Source: Armatimonadota bacterium (GTDB lineage: Bacteria; Armatimonadota; UBA5829). From it: a DNA stretch of 5,887 nt. The notes under the pieces are model-generated. The model was not told the origin of the DNA. It saw nothing but the letters and a program-made list of their open reading frames with translations, and made no database searches. The stretch's first letter is position 1; each line of letters begins with the position of its first letter. Of the stretch, positions 1-4,155 are shown in pieces. The translations under genes were made by a program, and so were the position numbers. Where the stretch lies: the NCBI GenBank assembly GCA_026415535.1, contig JAOAGX010000150.1:1-5887 (forward strand). Direction: 5' to 3'.

Positions 1-19
1 AGATGTGTATAAGAGACAG
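1..19. other. Tn5 mosaic-end (Nextera) adapter remnant
   Basis: The first 19 bases read AGATGTGTATAAGAGACAG, which is identical to the Tn5 transposase mosaic-end sequence used in tagmentation library kits. It sits exactly at the window edge and runs without a break into transporter coding sequence at base 20. It is therefore sequencing adapter left on a contig end, not genomic DNA and not a natural Tn5 insertion, since no transposase or second end is present. The GTG at base 5 that appears to open the first reading frame lies inside this adapter and is not a real start codon. Confidence 0.96.
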
Positions 20-1714
20 GTAACCCCGTTCTACTGGATAATGGCTCCGGCTTTTCGTCGCTCGCGTTACCTCACCACCGCCGATTTCTTCGAAGCACGC
101 TTCGGCACGGGTTTAGGTACGCTCTATGCAATCTGGGGCACGATCATATTCGCGGTCAACATAGGCACGCTTCTGATCGGGACGGGCAAAATAGTGAGCG
201 CGGTTAGCCTCAACACTATTTCGCCTACTTGGGGCATAGTGGGGATGACGATTGCGTTTTTGGTTTATGGCACGGCAGGCGGACTCTTGGCCACTGTTTT
301 TACCGAGGCTGTGCAGGGCTTGTTGATAGTTGTGATGTCCCTTATGCTGGTTCCGTTCGGCTTGTCAAAGATCGGAGGGTTTGCCGGCTTGCACGCGTCG
401 GTGGATCCATCGATGTTTCGGCTCACCGGGCTTGAGGAGCTCTCCATTTGGTGGATCCTGGCCGGCTTCATTATGAACCTAATCAACATAGTCGCCCAGC
501 CTCACACTATGGAAGTTTGCTCGACTGGCAAGACCGAGTTCGAGGGACGTGTCGGGTTTACGTATGGTAACTTCGTCAAGCGATTCTGTGCACTCGGCTG
601 GGCTCTCACGGGTGTGATTGTCGCTGCGATGGTGGCTAGGGGAATGATAGGCCCTGTGGCAAGGGAGGACGCGTTTGGCACGGCGATCCGGGTGTTGCTT
701 CCTGCAGGATACGGGCTTGTGGGGTTGATGTTTGCTGCGATCTTGGCAGCCCAGATGTCCACCCTTAGCGCGTTTATGGTGGCTGCTTCGGCGCTGATTT
801 CCCGTAACGTTTACAAGAAGCATGTCAATCCTGCCGCGGACGAGACACATATGTTGCGAATTGCGAGGTTCGCCGGGCTTGTCATAGTCTTGTTATGTGT
901 CGTTTTCGCACTCGAAGTTGGCCACGTAGCAGATGCGCTGGTGTGGTTCTGGACGCTGGCTACTTTTACCGGACTCTTTATGTGGTCTGGTCTCCTATGG
1001 CGAAAGACAAATGCGACCGGTGCTTGGGTGTCGTTTGCGGTGATGTTTCTAATCTGGTTGTACGTTGGAGAGCCTGGACAATCAATCGCACAGTTCCAGG
1101 CGAAAAAGCGCTTCGTCTTGGCAAGCCCGTCAGCCGTGGCGCGCATAACTAAGGACGCGAAGCCTTTAGACAGACTCTTGCTCGAGATCTCAACGGTCAA
1201 CAGCGGCAAACCCGAAACCAAACAGGTACTCGTGCAACTTTCTTCGAACCACCCGCAACTAGGAATCACGCTTGCTAAGCACACTAACGGTTCGATTGTT
1301 AGTACTATGGATGACGCCGGTGCGGCGAGTCAGGCCGGTCTGAAGTCGGGTGATGTGATTCTTCGTTGTGCTAAGCTCGGGACCGCAGGCGTCTTTGCCG
1401 ACAAGAAAATGTTGCACTACCGACTACTTGCGTTCTTGCCCGCAGGAATAATTGCGCTTGTCATAGGCAGTCTGCTCGGCAGACCTCACCCGAAGGACAA
1501 GCTTGACAAGTTTTATGCTCTGATCAGGACGCCTGTCGGACGGGAGAAGGAGCTGATCGAGCAAGGTGTTGACGTAGTCTACGCCGGTGCAAGCGAGGGA
1601 CATCCTTGGGAGCTCAAGCACCAGAGGGCCGTCAACGTGATCGGTTTTTTGGTTGCTCTTGTTTTCTCGGGGTTCTTCTTTTTTGCGCTTTGGGTTCTTT
1701 CAGGCGGCATATAG
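20..1714 (+). CDS. Sodium:solute symporter (SSS family), 5'-truncated, with inserted PDZ-like domain
   Basis: This is an inner-membrane cation-coupled solute transporter of the SSS/SGLT family; the substrate cannot be read from the sequence. The surviving 564 residues (numbered from base 20) begin at the end of an early helix, followed by the family-typical cytoplasmic stretch RRSRYLTTADFFEARFG. About eleven further hydrophobic helices follow, at roughly 32-55, 71-92, 95-115, 142-160, 188-206, 231-257, 282-299, 304-326, 333-349, 467-487 and 538-561. The AAQMSTLSAFM segment (243-253) matches the conserved SSS helix that lines the sodium site. Another family hallmark is the cytoplasmic DKFYALIRTPVG after the penultimate helix. 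Residues 350-466 form a long hydrophilic loop, predicted extracytoplasmic, containing a PDZ-like stretch (about 411-464, with GAASQAGLKSGDVILR). The N-terminus, probably 50-70 residues including the first helix, is lost at the contig edge. It ends 25 bp before ftcD, suggesting co-transcription. Confidence 0.92.
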   Translation, partial: VTPFYWIMAPAFRRSRYLTTADFFEARFGTGLGTLYAIWGTIIFAVNIGTLLIGTGKIVSAVSLNTISPTWGIVGMTIAFLVYGTAGGLLATVFTEAVQGLLIVVMSLMLVPFGLSKIGGFAGLHASVDPSMFRLTGLEELSIWWILAGFIMNLINIVAQPHTMEVCSTGKTEFEGRVGFTYGNFVKRFCALGWALTGVIVAAMVARGMIGPVAREDAFGTAIRVLLPAGYGLVGLMFAAILAAQMSTLSAFMVAASALISRNVYKKHVNPAADETHMLRIARFAGLVIVLLCVVFALEVGHVADALVWFWTLATFTGLFMWSGLLWRKTNATGAWVSFAVMFLIWLYVGEPGQSIAQFQAKKRFVLASPSAVARITKDAKPLDRLLLEISTVNSGKPETKQVLVQLSSNHPQLGITLAKHTNGSIVSTMDDAGAASQAGLKSGDVILRCAKLGTAGVFADKKMLHYRLLAFLPAGIIALVIGSLLGRPHPKDKLDKFYALIRTPVGREKELIEQGVDVVYAGASEGHPWELKHQRAVNVIGFLVALVFSGFFFFALWVLSGGI

Positions 1715-1727
1715 CTTCTTTACATCT

Positions 1728-1732
1728 GGAGG
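1728..1732 (+). promoter_or_regulatory. Ribosome binding site for ftcD (decides TTG start)
   Basis: GGAGG lies 7 nt before the TTG at 1740. Together with the family-conserved N-terminus beginning at that codon, it settles the start against an in-frame extension to 1653 that would run back into the symporter gene. Confidence 0.85.
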
Positions 1733-1739
1733 GACCGAA

Positions 1740-2645
1740 TTGCCGAAACTTGTTCAGTGTGTTCCCAATTTTAGCGAGGGTCGCCGGAGAGATGTCATTG
1801 GCGCTATAGTCGATGCTATCAAGGCGGCTTCTGGAGTCAAGGTAATCGATTACTCGGCGGATTTCGACCACAACCGGTGTGTGGTTACGTTTCTAGGCTC
1901 GCCGGAAGAGGTTCGCGTATCGATGCTTGCTGGTGCGCGAAAAGCGGTTGAGCTGATCGATATGAACAAACACGAGGGTGTACACCCTCGTATAGGCGCA
2001 GTAGACGTGGTACCAGTCGTACCTGTATGCGGCGTGACGATGGAAGAGGTGGTCGAGTTGGGCCACGCGATTGGTAGAGACATCGCTCAGGAACTTGGCA
2101 TACCTGTTTACTTTTACGAGAACTGCGCTCTTAGGGAACAGTGCGAGAACCTTGCGAACGTGAGAAAAGGCGGCTTCGAAGGGCTGAAGAAGTCAGGTCT
2201 TGTGGGAAACCGAGCCCCCGATCTGGGTCCTAATGAGATTCATCCGACTGCCGGAGCGGTCGTGGTTGGTGCACGAGGGCCGCTTATTGCCTACAACATA
2301 AACCTCGCTACTGGTGACATCTCCATCGCCCGGAGTATTGCCTCGAAAATTCGCAGGCTAAGGGAGTCTGGTGAGGCGATGGCTGGGGTTAAAGCCATCG
2401 GCCTCTATCTCGCGTCGAGGGGCATTGCACAGGTATCTTTCAACATCACCAGGCCGGATCTTACCGGGCTTTGGGAAGTGTATTCTTTTGTCGAGCGCGA
2501 AGCGAGGGAGATGGGCGTCGATATCCTTGAATCTGAGCTTGTTGGGGTGCTTCGCGAGGAGCAAGTAATCGACGCCTTTTGTGCCGCAATGAAATTCAAA
2601 GAGTTTTCTAGGGATAGAGTACTGGAGAACCGGATCATATCCTAG
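1740..2645 (+). CDS. ftcD: Glutamate formimidoyltransferase (single-domain FtcD)
   Basis: It transfers the formimino group of N-formimino-L-glutamate to tetrahydrofolate, giving glutamate and 5-formimino-THF, in the cytoplasm at the end of one histidine-degradation route; some relatives also handle 5-formyl-THF. The 301-residue protein opens MPKLVQCVPNFSEGR, the family signature. It contains NKHEGVHPRIGAVDV, where His82 falls at the same position as catalytic His82 of mammalian FTCD, so the TTG start gives correct register. Later conserved pieces are YFYENCA (124-130), LIAYNINLA (182-190), GLYLASRGIAQVSFNIT (221-237) and SELVGVL (265-271). The length is that of the formiminotransferase N- and C-subdomains alone. 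There is no cyclodeaminase domain, and no hutH, hutU or hutI gene lies in the window. The gene probably shares a transcript with the symporter upstream. An in-frame start at 1653 would overlap that gene and add a non-homologous leader, so I rejected it. Confidence 0.94.
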   Translation: MPKLVQCVPNFSEGRRRDVIGAIVDAIKAASGVKVIDYSADFDHNRCVVTFLGSPEEVRVSMLAGARKAVELIDMNKHEGVHPRIGAVDVVPVVPVCGVTMEEVVELGHAIGRDIAQELGIPVYFYENCALREQCENLANVRKGGFEGLKKSGLVGNRAPDLGPNEIHPTAGAVVVGARGPLIAYNINLATGDISIARSIASKIRRLRESGEAMAGVKAIGLYLASRGIAQVSFNITRPDLTGLWEVYSFVEREAREMGVDILESELVGVLREEQVIDAFCAAMKFKEFSRDRVLENRIIS

Positions 2646-2659
2646 GTCCACGACCTTAG
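2642..2659. terminator. Short hairpin between convergent genes (possible weak bidirectional terminator)
   Basis: CTAGGTC (2642-2648), loop CAC, then GACCTTAG (2652-2659) can form a seven-pair stem with one bulged T. The left arm contains the ftcD stop codon TAG and the right arm contains the reverse-strand TAA of the convergent gene. No T-tract follows on either strand, so classical intrinsic termination is not well supported. It may only reduce read-through between the two convergent transcripts, or be coincidental. Confidence 0.3.
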
Positions 2660-3480
2660 CACAACGGTTCCAGAAGAGCGATTCCCTTTTTGATATCCTC
2701 AATTTGCTGTGGGCCACTGATCTCTCGCTCGATCGTGAGAACGCCGGTATATCCGAACGACTTGAGTTTCGTGACGAACAGCGGAAAGTTGACTCTGCCT
2801 TCTCCAAGTGGCTTCTCAACGCCGAGATCACTGGGCTTGGTCGGATACTCACCGTCCTTAGCGTGCACGCCTTTGACGTATGGGCCGAGTATGTCAAGTG
2901 CGTCGACCGGGTTTGCTTTGCCGTACATTAATAGGTTTGCCGGGTCAAAGTTCACACCTAGGTTGTTAGTGCCTACGTCCGTAATAGCGCGCAGGAGGGT
3001 GATGGGGGTCTCCTGTCCCGTTTCGAAGCAGAACCAGAGCCCGAGTTCCTTCGCTCGCTTCGCGATCTTGGCTAGGGCCTCGACTGTGCCGGCGTAAAGC
3101 GGGTCGTTCGGATTTTCGGGAATGAATCCTGCGTGAGTGGTAACTGAAGGCACGCCTAATTTTGCCGCGAATTCCACACCCTCGAGCAGGGCTCTGACGC
3201 GCATCTCGCGTGTTTCAGGTGGCACCAGGCCAATAGTTTGAGGCCCCTCGGTGAAGTTCCAGCAAGCAGTACCTGGCCATCCAGCCCAGAGCGAGGTGAT
3301 TTCGATCCCAAACTCCTTGGTCGCGCTCTTCAGCGTTGCCAGACTGTCGTCCGAGTAGTATTCGGGTGACCAACACGCAAGTTGGCAGTTGTCGAGTCCG
3401 AAGTCGCGGACTTTTCTGATTTCCTCTTTAACATCACCGCCGAGCGAGGTCATCACGCCTATTTTGAGTTTTTCGGACAT
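2656..3480 (-). CDS. Sugar phosphate isomerase/epimerase-like TIM-barrel protein (xylose isomerase-like, AP endonuclease family 2 fold)
   Basis: This 274-residue protein is a metal-dependent TIM barrel of the xylose isomerase-like superfamily (PF01261), whose members interconvert sugars, sugar acids, inosose or related hydroxy-ketones. It opens MSEKLKIGVMTSLGG, a typical first strand. The barrel motifs appear in order: THAGFIPE (115-122), CFETGQE (151-157) with Glu153, NFDPANLLMYG (177-187) with Asp179, VHAKDGE (205-211) with His206, and LTIERE (248-253) with Glu251. Glu153, Asp179, His206 and Glu251 match the usual four metal ligands, so the enzyme looks intact. No signal peptide is seen, so it is likely cytoplasmic. 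ATG 3480 is chosen because GGAGG (3490-3486) sits 5 nt upstream; a TTG at 3495 would put that site inside the gene. It converges with ftcD. The substrate is not determinable; inosose dehydratase/isomerase or hydroxypyruvate isomerase-like roles are alternatives. Confidence 0.88.
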   Translation of the reverse strand: MSEKLKIGVMTSLGGDVKEEIRKVRDFGLDNCQLACWSPEYYSDDSLATLKSATKEFGIEITSLWAGWPGTACWNFTEGPQTIGLVPPETREMRVRALLEGVEFAAKLGVPSVTTHAGFIPENPNDPLYAGTVEALAKIAKRAKELGLWFCFETGQETPITLLRAITDVGTNNLGVNFDPANLLMYGKANPVDALDILGPYVKGVHAKDGEYPTKPSDLGVEKPLGEGRVNFPLFVTKLKSFGYTGVLTIEREISGPQQIEDIKKGIALLEPLC

Positions 3481-3485
3481 TCTCT

Positions 3486-3490
3486 CCTCC
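3486..3490 (-). promoter_or_regulatory. Ribosome binding site of the TIM-barrel gene
   Basis: On the minus strand GGAGG is followed by AGAGA and then ATG at 3480. The spacing is good for translation initiation, and this favours ATG 3480 over the upstream in-frame TTG codons at 3495 and 3492. Confidence 0.8.
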
Positions 3491-3503
3491 AACAATTTGA
3501 TGT

Positions 3504-3547
3504 GAAACTGCTAGCCTTCGGCGTTTTGGTTGCCAGCTATCAGTTTC
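3504..3547. repeat. 12-bp inverted repeat in the leader of the TIM-barrel gene
   Basis: GAAACTGCTAGC (3504-3515) and GCTATCAGTTTC (3536-3547) are reverse complements at 11 of 12 positions, separated by 20 bp that can add a small GGC/GCC inner stem. It lies between the candidate minus-strand promoter and the ribosome binding site. It could therefore be a regulator operator or a hairpin in the mRNA leader. Which of the two cannot be decided from one sequence. Confidence 0.5.
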
Positions 3548-3558
3548 GAGTCGTTAAG

Positions 3559-3587
3559 CCTATACTCCTCCACTGAGTCCGGGGCAA
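3559..3587 (-). promoter_or_regulatory. Candidate sigma-70-type promoter for the TIM-barrel gene
   Basis: On the minus strand TTGCCC (3587-3582) and TATAGG (3564-3559) are separated by exactly 17 bp, each matching four of six consensus positions. Transcription would start near 3552 and leave a leader of about 70 nt containing the 3504-3547 inverted repeat. The boxes are imperfect, so this is a candidate only. Confidence 0.35.
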
Positions 3588-3600
3588 GTCCGGATCGCGG

Positions 3601-3720
3601 AGTATTCCGAATGGTGCTGATCATCGTCCTGATTGCTGTGAGGCTTGTTATGCCGATTCGCCAATCTAGACCGTCTAACCGGTTTTCAGTGCTAGTGGCC
3701 ATTTTGATCACTATGAAACT
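3601..3720. repeat. Probable degenerate upstream part of the 23-bp tandem array
   Basis: Five imperfect units can be aligned by eye with the array that follows, starting near 3601, 3625, 3646, 3672 and 3697, with lengths of 21 to 26 bp. Recognisable pieces include ATTCCGAAT at 3604-3612, CGTCCTGATT at 3625-3634, TGTTATGCCGATTC at 3646-3659 and GAAACT just before 3721. The similarity fades with distance from 3721, as expected if older copies have decayed. The first two of these units are the least certain. Confidence 0.4.
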
Positions 3721-3864
3721 CGTCATTCCGAGTCCAAAAAACTTGTCGTTCTGAATCCCATAAAACTCGTCATCCCGAATCTAAAAAACTTGTTGTCCTG
3801 AATCCAAAACAATCGTCATCCCGAATCCAGAAAACTCGTCATCCTGAGCGAAGCGAAGGATCTC
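3721..3864. repeat. Tandem array of 23-bp units ending in a GAGCGAAGCGAAGGATCT-type motif
   Basis: Six head-to-tail units start at 3721, 3744, 3768, 3791, 3814 and 3837, a spacing of 23, 24, 23, 23 and 23 bp. The unit begins CGTCATCCCGA, continues with ATCC or similar, and ends in an A-run plus ACT. Odd units carry CGTCAT and CCGA, while even units carry CTGA, and two of the three even units start TGT, so the array is built from 46-47 bp dimers. The last unit departs from the pattern after CTGA and reads GCGAAGCGAAGGATCTC. The period is not a multiple of three and every unit is non-coding in character. There are no unique spacers, so this is not CRISPR. Confidence 0.85.
3837..3864. repeat. 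Intergenic hairpin-type motif (CATCCTGAGCGAAGCGAAGGAT)
   Basis: ATCCT (3841-3845) and AGGAT (3857-3861) are complementary arms around an 11-nt loop containing the direct repeat GCGAAGCGAA. From memory, near-identical motifs recur in intergenic regions of many unrelated bacterial genomes; I cannot check this here. It shares its first eleven bases with the 23-bp units before it, so it looks like the parent, or a capping copy, of the array. Confidence 0.55.
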
Positions 3865-4053
3865 AACGCAACATCTTCGTTGAATGATGTGGTGCAACGA
3901 ACGGAAAGTCGCGGCGACTAAATGTCTCTGCTGGATAATCCACAGCCTTGCATTGCAGCGCCTTAGTGCCGCTTTATGGTCTTACTAGGTAAAATGCCCG
4001 ATTCATCCGGTAAGAACCTGCACTTTTGCAAACCCCAACTCATTTCCAGCGTC
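3865..4053. other. Intergenic stretch without a recognised gene
   Basis: I see no convincing coding frame, tRNA or known RNA in this stretch. One imperfect hairpin is visible just after the array: ACATC (3871-3875) pairs with GATGT (3886-3890), and can be extended by GCA/TGC with a bulge. The rest appears to be spacer ahead of the downstream promoter. Confidence 0.5.
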
Positions 4054-4082
4054 TTGGCAATGATGTTTCGGGCTTGTATAGT
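4054..4082 (+). promoter_or_regulatory. Candidate sigma-70-type promoter for the glycosidase-like gene
   Basis: TTGGCA (4054-4059) and TATAGT (4077-4082) each match five of six consensus positions and are separated by exactly 17 bp. Transcription would start near 4089, leaving a leader of about 67 nt before the ATG at 4156. This is the best promoter match I found in the window. Confidence 0.6.
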
Positions 4083-4093
4083 ATATGCGGTTG

Positions 4094-4139
4094 ATCAGCG
4101 CCTCAACCCAGCGCTTAACAGCTGATTTATCTAGGGTTG
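4094..4139 (+). promoter_or_regulatory. Structured leader with possible pseudoknot
   Basis: Within the predicted leader, ATCAGC (4094-4099) is complementary to GCTGAT (4121-4126). CAACCC, in the loop at 4104-4109, is complementary to GGGTTG (4134-4139) outside the stem, which gives an H-type pseudoknot topology. A competing stem AGCGC (4097-4101) with GCGCT (4111-4115) would exclude the first one. The ribosome binding site follows within 7 nt. It matches no riboswitch class I recognise, and short complementary runs can arise by chance. Confidence 0.3.
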
Positions 4140-4145
4140 CGAGAA

Positions 4146-4150
4146 GAGGG
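4146..4150 (+). promoter_or_regulatory. Ribosome binding site of the glycosidase-like gene
   Basis: GAGGG lies 5 nt before the ATG at 4156, within a purine-rich run. It supports that ATG as the start. Confidence 0.7.
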
Positions 4151-4155
4151 CGGAT

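Noticed and set aside
5..19. GTG start and first five codons of the apparent symporter gene
   Set aside because: They lie entirely inside the Tn5 mosaic-end adapter, and the protein plainly lacks the first SSS helices, so the gene is truncated rather than starting here.
479..1284. Long minus-strand open frames (479-850 and 811-1284) opposite the symporter
   Set aside because: They are shadows of a well-supported membrane protein gene, with no recognisable domains and no good initiation sites.
1653..1739. In-frame N-terminal extension of ftcD
   Set aside because: It overlaps the symporter's last helix in another frame, has no family similarity and bypasses the GGAGG-TTG start that gives the correct active-site register.
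2358..2897. Minus-strand open frame spanning the end of ftcD and the convergent gene
   Set aside because: It overlaps two well-supported enzymes in other frames and has low-complexity Ser/Arg-rich content typical of a shadow frame.
3481..3495. Upstream TTG start adding five residues to the TIM-barrel protein
   Set aside because: The added codons consist of the Shine-Dalgarno sequence itself; ATG 3480 is correctly spaced from it and begins the first strand.
3511..3754. Short open frames on both strands over the repeat array (3511-3726 minus, 3530-3754 plus)
   Set aside because: The repeat period of 23 bp shifts frame from unit to unit, the frames lack ribosome binding sites and they resemble no protein family.
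3721..3864. CRISPR array
   Set aside because: The repeats are contiguous with no unique spacers, the units are divergent and no cas gene is present.
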